This document shows, one piece after another, positions 7,234-13,493 of a stretch of DNA of 13,493 nt (position 1 is the first letter of the stretch; every line of letters starts with the position of its first letter). The position numbers and the translations under genes were made by a program. Origin of the DNA: Pseudonocardiales bacterium (GTDB lineage: Bacteria; Actinomycetota; Actinomycetes; Mycobacteriales; Jatrophihabitantaceae); NCBI GenBank assembly GCA_030840415.1, contig JAVEEO010000293.1, forward strand, positions 1-13,493, written 5' to 3'. The notes below the pieces were generated by a model that saw only the letters and a list, made by a program, of their open reading frames with translations, was not told the origin of the DNA and did not search any database.

Positions 7234-10008
7234 TCAGGCGGCTCCTTCGGACGATCCCGCGTTCGCCGCGGCGACGTCGGTGATCTTGTACTTCTCCAGG
7301 GCGTCCCGGGCGGCCTCGGGCTTGACCTCGCCGCGCTTGGCCAGCTGGGCCAGCACGTTCACCACGATCGACTCGGCGTCGATGTGGAAGAACCGGCGGG
7401 CGGCACCCCGGGTGTCGGCGAAGCCGAAGCCGTCGGCGCCGAGCGAGCTCCACTCCCGGCCGGTGCCCTGCACCCACTGGGCGATCTGGTCGGGCACCGC
7501 GCGCATGTAGTCCGACACCGCCACCACCGGCCCGCTGGTGTCGGCCAGCACGTCGGTGAGGTAGGGGGTATGCGGCTCGGCGTCCGGATGCAGGAAGTTG
7601 TGCTTGTCGGCAGCCAGCGCGTCTCGTCGCAGCTCGTTCCAGGACGTCACCGACCAGACGTCGACGTCGACCCCCCAGTCCTGGCCGAGCAGTTCCTGGG
7701 CACGCAGCGCCCACGGCACCGCCACCCCGGAGGCCAGCACCTGGGCGCGCGGGCGGCCCTGCTCGCCGAGCGCGGTCGAGACCAGGTGGATGCCCCGCAG
7801 GATGCCCTCGACGTCCACGTCGGCGGGCTCTGCCGGTTGCGGGATCGGCTCGTTGTAGATGGTGAAGTAGTAGAAGACGTCCTCACCCTGCGGGTGCTGC
7901 TCGGACGAGCCGTACATCCGACGCAGGCCGGCCTCGACGAGGTGGGCGATCTCGTAGGCGTACGCCGGGTCGTAGGCCACCACCGCGGGGTTGGTGGAGG
8001 CCAGCAGCAGCGAGTGGCCGTCGGCGTGCTGCAGGCCCTCACCGGTCAGCGTGGTACGCCCGGCGGTGGCGCCGAGCACGAAGCCGCGGCCCAGTTGGTC
8101 GGCGAACTGCCAGAACTGGTCGCCGGTGCGCTGGAAGCCGAACATCGAGTAGAAGATGTAGAACGGGATCATCGGCTGGCCGTGCGTGGAGTACGAGGTG
8201 CCGGCCGCGATCAGCGAGGCGGTGGAACCGGCCTCACTGATGCCCTCGTGCAGGATCTGGCCCTGGGTCGACTCCTTGTAGGACAGCAGCATGTCCCGGT
8301 CCACCGCGTCGTACTCCTGGCCGTGCGGGGAGTAGATCTTGGCGGTCGGGAAGATCGCGTCCAGGCCGAAGGTGCGGGCCTCGTCCGGGATGATCGGCAC
8401 GAACCGGTTGCCGATCTCCTTGTCGCGCATCAGATCCTTGAACAGCCGCACCATCACCTGGGTGGTGGCGACGTTCTGCTTGCCCGAGCCCTTCTTCAGG
8501 TCGGCGTAGGCCGAGGCCTGCGACGGCGGCAGCACCAGCGGCTTGGACCGGTTGACCCGCTTGGGCAGCGAGCCGCCGAGGGCCTCGCGGCGGTCCTTCA
8601 TGTACTGGATCTCGTCGGACTTCATGCCCGGGTGGTAGTAGGGCGGCAGGTCGGCGTCCAGCGCCTCGTCGGTGATCTCCAGGTGCAGCCGGTCCCGGAA
8701 GGCCTTGAGGTCGGCCTTGGTCAGCTTCTTCATCTGGTGGGTGGCGTTGCGGCCCTCGAAGCTCTCCAGCGTCCAGCCCTTGATGGTGTGCGCCAGGATC
8801 ACCGTCGGCTGCCCGACGTGCGCCCGAGCCGAGGCGAACGCGGCATAGACCTTGCGGTAGTCGTGGCCGCCGCGCGAGAGCACCCGCAACTGCTCGTCAG
8901 ACAGGTCCTCGACCAGCTTGCGCAGCCGCAGGTCGCCGCCGAAGAAGTTCTCCCGGATGTAGGCCCCGGACTCGACGGTGTAGGTCTGGAACTGCCCGTC
9001 CGGCGTGGTGTTCATCTTGTTCACCAGCACGCCGTCGCGGTCGGCGGCCAGCAGCGGGTCCCAGTCCCGGCCCCAGATCACCTTGATGACGTTCCAGCCG
9101 GCGCCGCGGAAGTAGGACTCCAGCTCCTGGATGATCTTGCCGTTGCCGCGCACCGGGCCGTCCAGGCGCTGCAGGTTGCAGTTGATCACGAAGGTGAGGT
9201 TGTCCAGCTCCTCGCGGGCCGCCACCCCGATCGCGCCGAGCGACTCGACCTCGTCCATCTCTCCGTCGCCGAGGAAGGCCCAGACGTGGGAGTTGGCGGT
9301 GTCGGCGATGCCCCGGGCGGCCAGGTAGCGGTTGAACCTGGCCTGGTAGATCGCCCCGATCGGGCCCAGGCCCATCGAGACGGTCGGGAACTCCCAGAAA
9401 TCGGGCATCAGCCGCGGGTGCGGGTAGGAGGACAGGCCGTGCGGCGCCTTCGACTTCTCCTGGCGGAAGCCGTCGAGGTGTTCCTCGGTCAGCCGGCCCT
9501 CCAGGAACGCGCGGGCGTAGACGCCGGGCGCGGCGTGGCCCTGGAAGAAGATCTGGTCGCCGGTGCCGCTGGCCAGGTCCTTGCCGCGGAAGAAGTGGTT
9601 GAAGCCCACCTCGTACAGCGAGGCCGCCGAGGCGTAGGTGGCGATGTGGCCGCCGACGCCCAGGTGCTTGTTGGCCCGGCTGACCATGATGGCGGCGTTC
9701 CACCGGATGTAGGCCCGGATCCGGCGCTCGATGTGCTCGTCGCCGGGGAACCAGGGCTCGCGCTCGGGCGGGATGGTGTTGATGTAGTCGGTGCTGCGCA
9801 GCGCCGGTACGCCGACCTGACGTTCCCGGGCGCGTTCGAGCAGTTTCAGGAGCAGGAACCGGGCGCGCTGACGGCCGTCGTGGTCCACGGCGGCGTCGAA
9901 CGATTCGATCCACTCACGGGTTTCGCCGGGGTCGATGTCGGGAAGCTGGCTGGGCAGCCCGTCGGTGATGATGCTGTAGCGATCACGAGTCACCTCCCCA
10001 GTGTCCAC
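7234..10008 (-). CDS. aceE: Pyruvate dehydrogenase E1 component, homodimeric type
   Basis: It decarboxylates pyruvate with thiamine diphosphate and passes the acetyl group to lipoyl-E2, feeding acetyl-CoA to the TCA cycle and fatty acid synthesis; cytoplasmic complex. The product has 924 residues from GTG 10008, close to actinobacterial AceE (about 900-930). Visible marks are [86 protein letters not shown], the thiamine-diphosphate motif GDGEMDE with NLTFVINCN about 30 residues later (about 246-276), HEGISEAGS (presumed catalytic Glu), [22 protein letters not shown] and YDPAYAYE. The start is uncertain: TTG 10011, GTG 10008 and GTG 9993 are all in frame, and the GGGGAG just before 9993 is too close to serve it well. 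E2 (aceF) is not in the window. No terminator is seen before vapB. Confidence 0.97.
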   Translation of the reverse strand: MDTGEVTRDRYSIITDGLPSQLPDIDPGETREWIESFDAAVDHDGRQRARFLLLKLLERARERQVGVPALRSTDYINTIPPEREPWFPGDEHIERRIRAYIRWNAAIMVSRANKHLGVGGHIATYASAASLYEVGFNHFFRGKDLASGTGDQIFFQGHAAPGVYARAFLEGRLTEEHLDGFRQEKSKAPHGLSSYPHPRLMPDFWEFPTVSMGLGPIGAIYQARFNRYLAARGIADTANSHVWAFLGDGEMDEVESLGAIGVAAREELDNLTFVINCNLQRLDGPVRGNGKIIQELESYFRGAGWNVIKVIWGRDWDPLLAADRDGVLVNKMNTTPDGQFQTYTVESGAYIRENFFGGDLRLRKLVEDLSDEQLRVLSRGGHDYRKVYAAFASARAHVGQPTVILAHTIKGWTLESFEGRNATHQMKKLTKADLKAFRDRLHLEITDEALDADLPPYYHPGMKSDEIQYMKDRREALGGSLPKRVNRSKPLVLPPSQASAYADLKKGSGKQNVATTQVMVRLFKDLMRDKEIGNRFVPIIPDEARTFGLDAIFPTAKIYSPHGQEYDAVDRDMLLSYKESTQGQILHEGISEAGSTASLIAAGTSYSTHGQPMIPFYIFYSMFGFQRTGDQFWQFADQLGRGFVLGATAGRTTLTGEGLQHADGHSLLLASTNPAVVAYDPAYAYEIAHLVEAGLRRMYGSSEQHPQGEDVFYYFTIYNEPIPQPAEPADVDVEGILRGIHLVSTALGEQGRPRAQVLASGVAVPWALRAQELLGQDWGVDVDVWSVTSWNELRRDALAADKHNFLHPDAEPHTPYLTDVLADTSGPVVAVSDYMRAVPDQIAQWVQGTGREWSSLGADGFGFADTRGAARRFFHIDAESIVVNVLAQLAKRGEVKPEAARDALEKYKITDVAAANAGSSEGAA

Positions 10009-10039
10009 CAACCGGCGACAAGATGTGACCTCCGATCTT

Positions 10040-10065
10040 TACCGACCGGTAGCCGATGGGTAGCC
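10040..10065. promoter_or_regulatory. Palindrome and direct repeats in the aceE / DUF3052 divergent region
   Basis: TACCGACCGGTA (10040-10051) has perfect 5-base arms TACCG/CGGTA around AC. GGTAGCC occurs at 10048-10054 and again at 10059-10065, a period of 11 bases, about one helical turn. A looser TACCG-N5-CGGTTA lies at 10100-10115. These sit 32-57 bases upstream of the aceE start and 100-126 bases upstream of DUF3052, so they could bind a regulator of either gene. No protein can be assigned. Confidence 0.35.
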
Positions 10066-10165
10066 CAGAGGGTTGCGTCGTCGCTGAAGTGTGGTTATCT
10101 ACCGGAGCACGGTTACCAGCGGCGAGGACGTTCCTTGCCGCTTCAGGCACTTCTGGAGGCTGGCA

Positions 10166-10624
10166 GTGAGCACCACCCCCGGTACCGGGGACAACACGAC
10201 CGCATTGGTTGACCGCCTGGGCATCGAGCCGGGCATGGTCGTGCAGGAGTTGGGATATGACGACGACGTCGACCAGGCTCTGCGCGAGGCGATCGAGGAC
10301 CGCCTCAACGACGACATGGTGGACGAGGACTCAGATGACGTCGTTGACGTCGTCCTGCTGTGGTTCCGGGAGGACGACGGCGATCTCGTCGACGCCCTGG
10401 TGGACGCGATCGCCCCGCTGGCCGACAACGGAGTGATCTGGCTGCTGACGCCCAAGCGCGGCCGGGCCGGCTACGTGGAGCCCTCCGACATCTCCGAGGC
10501 GGCCCCCACGGCGGGGCTGTCGCAGACCTCGCTGCTGCCCCTGTCCGCGGACTGGACCGGCGCCCGGCTGGTCAGCCGGCGTGCCAAGGCCGGCGTCGAG
10601 CGTGGCAAGGGGGAGCGGCGATGA
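10166..10624 (+). CDS. DUF3052 family protein
   Basis: Conserved actinobacterial protein of unknown function; family members sit next to aceE and ahpE, including in M. tuberculosis (Rv2239c, from memory). The product has 152 residues from GTG 10166, preceded by GGAGG at 10155-10159. It is strongly acidic in the middle: ALREAIEDRLNDDMVDEDSDDVVDVVLLWFREDDGDLVDALVDAI, followed by a VIWLLTPKRGR strand and EPSDISEAAPTAGLSQTS, then a basic C-terminus ending KGERR. No signal peptide or membrane segment is seen. The alternating pattern (GMVVQELGYDDDVDQALRE, then DVVLLWFRE and NGVIWLLTPK) recalls a small Rossmann-like fold, which is my inference. Its stop overlaps the ahpE start by four bases (ATGA), so the two are translated together. 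The upstream promoter may use TTGCGT at 10073-10078, though no convincing -10 follows at the right distance. Confidence 0.88.
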   Translation: MSTTPGTGDNTTALVDRLGIEPGMVVQELGYDDDVDQALREAIEDRLNDDMVDEDSDDVVDVVLLWFREDDGDLVDALVDAIAPLADNGVIWLLTPKRGRAGYVEPSDISEAAPTAGLSQTSLLPLSADWTGARLVSRRAKAGVERGKGERR

Positions 10625-11136
10625 GTTTTCTGCCCGACCCGGTGTCGGTTCCCGGCATGAGCCCGCTGCCGGTGGGCACCGAGGCTCCCGACTTCACGCT
10701 GCGCGACCAGAACAACGAAGTGGTGACGCTGTCGTCGTTCCGGGGGTCCAAGGCCGTGTTGCTGGTGTTCTACCCCTGGGCGTTCACCAGCATCTGCACC
10801 GGCGAGTTGGGACAGATCCGGGACCGGATCGAGGAGTTCGCCAACGACGCCGTGCAGGTGCTCACGCTGAGCATCGACTCGTCGTTCGTGCACAAGATCT
10901 TCGCCCAGCGCGACGAGCTCAACTACCCGCTGCTGGCCGACTTCTGGCCGCACGGCGCGGTGGCGCAGGCGTACGGGGTGTTCAACACCGACGCCGGCGT
11001 GGCCAACCGGGGAACCTTCCTGGTCGACTCCGACGGCATCATCCGGTTCAGCGAGGCCAATGAGATCGGCGCCGGACGGGATCCGCAGCGCTGGCTGGAC
11101 GCGATCGCGGGACTGACGTCCGGGGTTGCCGGCTGA
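10621..11136 (+). CDS. ahpE: AhpE-like 1-Cys peroxiredoxin
   Basis: It reduces hydroperoxides and peroxynitrite through one peroxidatic cysteine in the cytoplasm; M. tuberculosis AhpE (Rv2238c) is recycled through mycothiol/mycoredoxin. The product has 171 residues. Thioredoxin-fold marks are APDFTLRDQNNEVVTL (22-37), then VFYPWAFTSICTGEL with Pro52, Thr56 and peroxidatic Cys59, followed by PLLADFWPHGAVAQAYGVFN and ANRGTFLVD, where the Arg is the usual active-site arginine. No second (resolving) cysteine is present, which supports a 1-Cys mechanism. The match to M. tuberculosis AhpE is close, with an extra N-terminal 12 or so residues (SFLPDPVSVPGMS). ATG 10621 is preceded by GGAG at 10612-10615 and overlaps the DUF3052 stop as ATGA; the alternative start in PGMSPLP would lose this coupling. 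Confidence 0.94.
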   Translation: MSFLPDPVSVPGMSPLPVGTEAPDFTLRDQNNEVVTLSSFRGSKAVLLVFYPWAFTSICTGELGQIRDRIEEFANDAVQVLTLSIDSSFVHKIFAQRDELNYPLLADFWPHGAVAQAYGVFNTDAGVANRGTFLVDSDGIIRFSEANEIGAGRDPQRWLDAIAGLTSGVAG

Positions 11137-11189
11137 CGTCACGCCAGTAGCTGGCCCCGTTCTCGGTGGCCCAGCTGCCTGCTTCTGAT

Positions 11190-11237
11190 GATCTTCATGA
11201 GGATCGGTCGTCCAGACCGTCGAATGCCATGAAGATC
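11190..11237. repeat. Nested inverted repeat between convergent ahpE and surf1
   Basis: GATCTTCATG (11190-11199) and CATGAAGATC (11228-11237) are exact reverse complements. Inside them CGGTC (11205-11209) and GACCG (11215-11219) form a second stem with a 5-base loop. The region lies in the 128-base gap between the two converging genes, 53 bases past the ahpE stop. It could be a bidirectional terminator, though the outer stem is AT-rich for one and no T tract follows, or a dispersed palindromic element. Confidence 0.5.
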
Positions 11238-11264
11238 CACGAAACCTGCGGTCGACCCGTCGGG

Positions 11265-12131
11265 TCAGGCGCGGCCGGACAAACGATCGTCCAGCGATGC
11301 CTTCCGGCTCCTGGTGGCGGCCTTGGCGGGCGCGGGCGGGGCGTCCGGGTCGGCTAGCTCGGCCTGTTCGGCGGCTTCGGCTTCGTTGCGGCGGCGTTCG
11401 GCGGCGGCCATCACGAACGGCGCGCACAGCGCCAGCAGGCCGAACAGGTACCACTGCACCACATAGGCGGCATGCTGCGGTTCCTCGGCGCCGCCGGCGG
11501 GGTTGGACATGTCCGGTTCGGGCAGCGCGGTGAGGCCGGCGGTGCCGGGCTGGCCGGCCAGCAGCTCGGCGTAGCCGTTCCAGACCGGGGCGCCGATCCG
11601 GCCGGCCTGCGCGGCGGCGTTGACGGTCTCGACCTGCGGCGCGGGCAGCTGTCCGAAGCGGTCGGCCTTGCTGTCGACCGGTTGCAGCCGGCCGGTGACG
11701 GTGACGGGGCCGGACGGAGCGGCGGGCACCGGCGGGCTGGTGGTGGCGGCCCCGGTCTGGGCCAGGAAACCCCGGGCGACGATCAGGATGCCGGTGCTGG
11801 TCCGGAGCGGGGTGAGCACTACGTAGCCGACGTCGCCGTCGACGCTCTGGTTGCGGAGCAGGGTCTGGTCGGCGCTGAGGTAGCTGCCAGTGGCGGTGAC
11901 GTGCCGGAACTTCTGGGCCCTGCCGTTGGAGATCTGGGCGGTGGCGGGGCCCAGCACGTCGGCGATGTCGGCGGGCTGGTCGCGGTTGTCCAGTCGCAGC
12001 TGCCGGTTGGCGTCGTGCTTCTCGGAGAACCGGATCACCTGCCAGCTGCCGGCCAGCCCGCACAGGGCGGCAACTACCACCATCAGGGCGAACAGGCCCA
12101 GGTAGCGCGGCTGCCGCAGCGTCGAAAGCAC
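11265..12131 (-). CDS. SURF1-like cytochrome oxidase biogenesis membrane protein
   Basis: SURF1 proteins help assemble heme-copper cytochrome c oxidase, probably in heme a insertion, in the cytoplasmic membrane. The product has 288 residues from GTG 12131. It has the family layout: a short basic N-terminus (LRQPRY), a first membrane helix at about 11-30 ending GSWQ, an outer domain with LRNQSVDGDVGYVVLTPL and GILIVARGFL, and a second helix at about 220-243 introduced by AAYVVQWYLFGLLAL, the typical SURF1 HxxYxxQW-like motif. A 44-residue charged Ala/Glu/Arg tail follows on the inside, rich in EAEAAEQAEL and ending SLDDRLSGRA. The start is supported by TACTGT ending 7 bases upstream (leaderless). 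No cytochrome oxidase genes are in the window. M. tuberculosis has a SURF1-like gene (Rv2235, from memory) near ahpE, so the position fits. Confidence 0.9.
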   Translation of the reverse strand: MLSTLRQPRYLGLFALMVVVAALCGLAGSWQVIRFSEKHDANRQLRLDNRDQPADIADVLGPATAQISNGRAQKFRHVTATGSYLSADQTLLRNQSVDGDVGYVVLTPLRTSTGILIVARGFLAQTGAATTSPPVPAAPSGPVTVTGRLQPVDSKADRFGQLPAPQVETVNAAAQAGRIGAPVWNGYAELLAGQPGTAGLTALPEPDMSNPAGGAEEPQHAAYVVQWYLFGLLALCAPFVMAAAERRRNEAEAAEQAELADPDAPPAPAKAATRSRKASLDDRLSGRA

Positions 12132-12138
12132 GATGAGA

Positions 12139-12144
12139 ACAGTA
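12139..12144 (-). promoter_or_regulatory. -10 element of leaderless surf1
   Basis: On the minus strand TACTGT matches TANNNT and ends 7 bases before the GTG at 12131. No Shine-Dalgarno precedes that GTG. The arrangement is the same as for pirin, sir2 and vapB. Transcription from here would leave the tRNA gene untouched in the opposite direction. Confidence 0.55.
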
Positions 12145-12174
12145 CGGCGGAGGTGTGTGCGGGGGCCGGACCGG

Positions 12175-12180
12175 TACCCT
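12175..12180 (+). promoter_or_regulatory. Possible -10 element for tRNA-Val
   Basis: TACCCT matches TANNNT and lies 45 bases before the mature tRNA 5' end, leaving a leader of about 38 bases to be trimmed. The -35 position has no good hexamer, so this is only a candidate. Confidence 0.3.
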
Positions 12181-12225
12181 TGCCTGGTTGTCGTCGTTCC
12201 GGCTCCGGCCGGGCGGCGGTCGATG

Positions 12226-12297
12226 GGGCGCTTAGCTCAGCGGGAGAGCACTCGGTTTACACCCGAGCGGTCGTTGGTTCGATCCCAACAGCGCCCA
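12226..12297 (+). tRNA. tRNA-Val (anticodon TAC)
   Basis: A full cloverleaf can be folded by eye. Acceptor GGGCGCT (12226-12232) pairs with AGCGCCC (12290-12296). The D stem is GCTC/GAGC. The anticodon stem CTCGG/CCGAG (12251-12255, 12263-12267) holds the loop TTTACAC, giving anticodon TAC, which reads GTA and probably GTG. The variable loop is CGGTC. The T stem GTTGG/CCAAC holds the loop TTCGATC. The discriminator is A at 12297, also valine-like. The following bases are CCG, so the CCA end is not fully encoded and must be added. It is the only RNA gene seen here. Confidence 0.97.
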
Positions 12298-12419
12298 CCG
12301 GTGACACACGTCGTGCGCCTTATTCAAACCGGTTGTCGTATCCGTGCGACGATGCCGGACGGGCCAAATGCGACGTGGGTAGAGGCGCCTCGCCAAAGCT
12401 CGGGCACGGCGTGGTGACC

Positions 12420-12626
12420 ATGCGTATCCCGCTCGCGCCCTCCGACTACCGCACCGCCCGCGTCCACGACCTCAGCTGGGGCGAGGACCGCAAAGTCAAG
12501 GCCGTAGCCGTCGAGTTCCGAACGATCTCAGGCGATGAACCGCTGTATGTGGACTACCGCCTGGAGCCGGATTGGGTGATCGGAGAAGCAGCCAGTCAAG
12601 GCCGGTCCGGGTCTCCAACTTGCTGA
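12420..12626 (+). CDS. Small hypothetical protein, possibly frameshifted at its 3' end
   Basis: I do not recognise this 68-residue product. From ATG 12420 the first 55 codons or so look coding, with mostly G or C third positions and a protein-like pattern: RIPLAPSDYRTARVHDLSWGED, KAVAVEFRTISGDEPLYVDYRLEPDWVIGE. The last dozen residues (ASQGRSGSPTC) look unlike coding sequence. From 12595 another plus frame reads KAGPGLQLAELLSLAERGHGR to a stop at 12667-12669, which could be the original C-terminus after an indel. The ribosome site is weak (a GGTG a few bases upstream). It lies 122 bases after the tRNA in a region with codon use less GC-biased than the core genes (AAA, CGA, TCA, GTA, TAT appear). 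No membrane segment or signal peptide is seen. Confidence 0.5.
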   Translation: MRIPLAPSDYRTARVHDLSWGEDRKVKAVAVEFRTISGDEPLYVDYRLEPDWVIGEAASQGRSGSPTC

Positions 12627-12997
12627 GCTTCTATCCCTGGCCGAACGCGGCCATGGCCGACACACGTAATCATTCGCATCTCAAGACCACGGTTCCGCTC
12701 CCTGGAACGCTGCGTTTCGATGGGCAGGAGGTGGGAGCCCAGCGCTATGTTACGAGCGAGATCGTGGTTCATATCGCCTTTCTCGCTAACGCCTCTCTGG
12801 CTGTGGCACGTCCCGGCAGCGCCGTGGACCTGCCTGCGCTCACGTCGGTGCCCTACGAATCCTCTCGGCTGAGTCGGCGGTAGGGAGCGGACTCCCGGCC
12901 AGGCGTTCGCCGCGATAGCTGCCATCGCAGGACGTCCACCAGGGTGTCGTACCTGAATCGCTTCACGGCGGCTGTCCAGAGACGAGAGGATTCTTCG
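12627..12997. other. 371-base stretch without a supportable gene
   Basis: GC content is visibly lower than in the core genes. Open frames exist on both strands (plus 12572-12883, minus 12596-12925), but neither gives a recognisable protein, a good start or strong third-position bias. No tRNA, hairpin terminator, transposase remnant or copy of the tRNA 3' end was found. It may hold gene remnants and the promoter of the following pair. Confidence 0.4.
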
Positions 12998-13276
12998 GTG
13001 CAGGATTGGCCCGCTTCAGATGACATTCCCTCGCCCGAACTGGTCGCCGCGTGGCGCGCCCTCGATACGCTGCCGACCGGGCGCGTCCCGCTCTGGGCTG
13101 CCCACTGGATCGTCGCTGGCCATGATGGGGCGGCCGTCGTCGCGCTCGCCGGGCTCAGCGGCGGTGACCCTCACGAGGTCCGTGACAAGGCACCCGGGGC
13201 ACTGACCGAATGCGGCGTCACGACACCGGCTACCGCGGCGGCCATGGTCGCGTTCACGGCGATGGATAGCAAATGA
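12998..13276 (+). CDS. Conserved-looking hypothetical protein, 92 residues
   Basis: I cannot assign a function. From GTG 12998 the product starts QDWPASDDIPSPELVAAWRALDTLPTG and continues with VPLWAAHWIVAGHDGAAVVALAGLSGGDPHEVRDKAPGALTECGV, a mostly helical, soluble pattern without membrane segments. GAGAGGA at 12984-12990, 7 bases before the GTG, fixes this start over the longer frame from 12944. I recall similar short proteins in actinobacteria with PELVAAWRAL and WAAHWLVAGHDG but no known role. Its stop overlaps the next ATG as ATGA, so it is translated together with a P-loop protein, which suggests a functional pair. The C-terminus ends soon after TAAAMVAFTAM. Confidence 0.72.
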   Translation: MQDWPASDDIPSPELVAAWRALDTLPTGRVPLWAAHWIVAGHDGAAVVALAGLSGGDPHEVRDKAPGALTECGVTTPATAAAMVAFTAMDSK

Positions 13277-13493
13277 CCATCCACCTCATCGTGGGCCTCC
13301 CCGGCGCGGGGAAGACCACGCGGGCCAAGGAGCTGGAGGCCAGCGAGTCCGCTCTTCGGCTCACACCCGACGACTGGCAGCTGGCAATCTTCCATGGCGA
13401 TGACTCGACGCGATGGCGGTCGAGCGAGCGGGCCGACCAGCGGGACCGGATCGAAGGCAAACTCGTGGCCGTCGGTATGCGGGCAGCCCAGCT
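13273..13493 (+). CDS. P-loop kinase / AAA family ATPase (AAA_33-like), 5' part only
   Basis: Only the first 73 residues lie in the window. The N-terminus TIHLIVGLPGAGKTTRAKELE holds a Walker A motif, GLPGAGKT at residues 8-15 with Lys14, immediately after a beta strand, as in the AAA_33 / zeta-toxin-like small kinases. LRLTPDDWQLAIFHGDD follows at about 28-44, where the paired Asp after the second strand is typical of kinases of this group that phosphorylate small molecules, RNA ends or sugars. The segment RDRIEGKLVAVGMRAAQ should be the helix before the Walker B region, which is outside. ATG 13273 overlaps the upstream stop (ATGA). Family is likely; substrate unknown. Confidence 0.82.
   Translation, partial: MTIHLIVGLPGAGKTTRAKELEASESALRLTPDDWQLAIFHGDDSTRWRSSERADQRDRIEGKLVAVGMRAAQ

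Noticed and set aside
7168..10212. 1014-codon open frame on the plus strand
   Set aside because: It is the antisense of aceE; its His/Val/Gly/Leu/Arg-rich composition is typical of a GC-rich shadow frame, and aceE on the other strand is unmistakable.
11472..12626. 384-codon plus-strand frame
   Set aside because: It runs antisense through surf1 and straight over the tRNA-Val gene; only its last 68 codons (from ATG 12420) look coding.
12572..12883. 103-codon plus-strand frame (and the 109-codon minus-strand frame at 12596-12925)
   Set aside because: Neither has a convincing start, third-position bias or a recognisable motif.
12273..13493. Attachment-site repeat of the tRNA 3' end, integrase, IS element or CRISPR array
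   Set aside because: I looked for a second copy of the T-arm/acceptor sequence, terminal inverted repeats and regularly spaced repeats and saw none in the window.

Overview
The window is GC-rich, with GTG starts, leaderless promoters and GC-ending codons throughout, as expected of an actinobacterium (Actinomycetota). Marker genes agree: a PucR-type FasR-like regulator, homodimeric-type AceE, a DUF3052 protein, a 1-Cys AhpE-like peroxiredoxin and a SURF1-like protein. I cannot name the genus from sequence alone.

Layout, left to right. (1) 1-1212, minus: FasR-like fatty-acid-synthesis regulator, cut by the left edge. (2) 1237-6398, plus: pirin, a class II (SIRT4-like) sirtuin overlapping a phenylacetate-CoA ligase (PaaK) gene by one base, an aldo/keto reductase, and a secreted HAD acid phosphatase closed by a strong hairpin terminator. 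(3) 6487-7184, minus: a VapBC toxin-antitoxin pair whose toxin gene is frameshifted. (4) 7234-10008, minus: aceE, pyruvate dehydrogenase E1. (5) 10166-11136, plus, divergent from aceE: DUF3052 and ahpE with an ATGA overlap. (6) 11265-12131, minus: SURF1-like cytochrome oxidase assembly protein. (7) 12226-12297: tRNA-Val(TAC). (8) 12300-13493: a sparser, less GC-biased stretch with a small orphan gene, a 92-residue unknown protein and the start of a P-loop kinase/AAA ATPase.

How the genes relate. AceE makes acetyl-CoA, and FasR-type regulators control the fab genes that use it. In Mycobacterium tuberculosis (from memory, Rv2238c-Rv2243) ahpE, a DUF3052 gene, aceE, a PucR-type regulator and fabD lie close together. 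Here the same backbone is present, but about 6 kb carrying the pirin-sir2-paaK-AKR-phosphatase block and vapBC separates aceE from the regulator. The sirtuin and AMP-forming CoA ligase are translationally coupled, which suggests deacylation control of the ligase.

At least five genes (fasR-like, pirin, sir2, vapB, surf1) have a TANNNT -10 element ending 6-7 bases before a GTG codon, so they are probably leaderless. The regulator and pirin share the same central TA in two opposed -10 elements. I found no clearly new multi-gene system. The best leads are the coupled sirtuin/CoA ligase, the shared bidirectional promoter, the vapB operator with the broken vapC, and the unknown protein/P-loop pair at the right edge.
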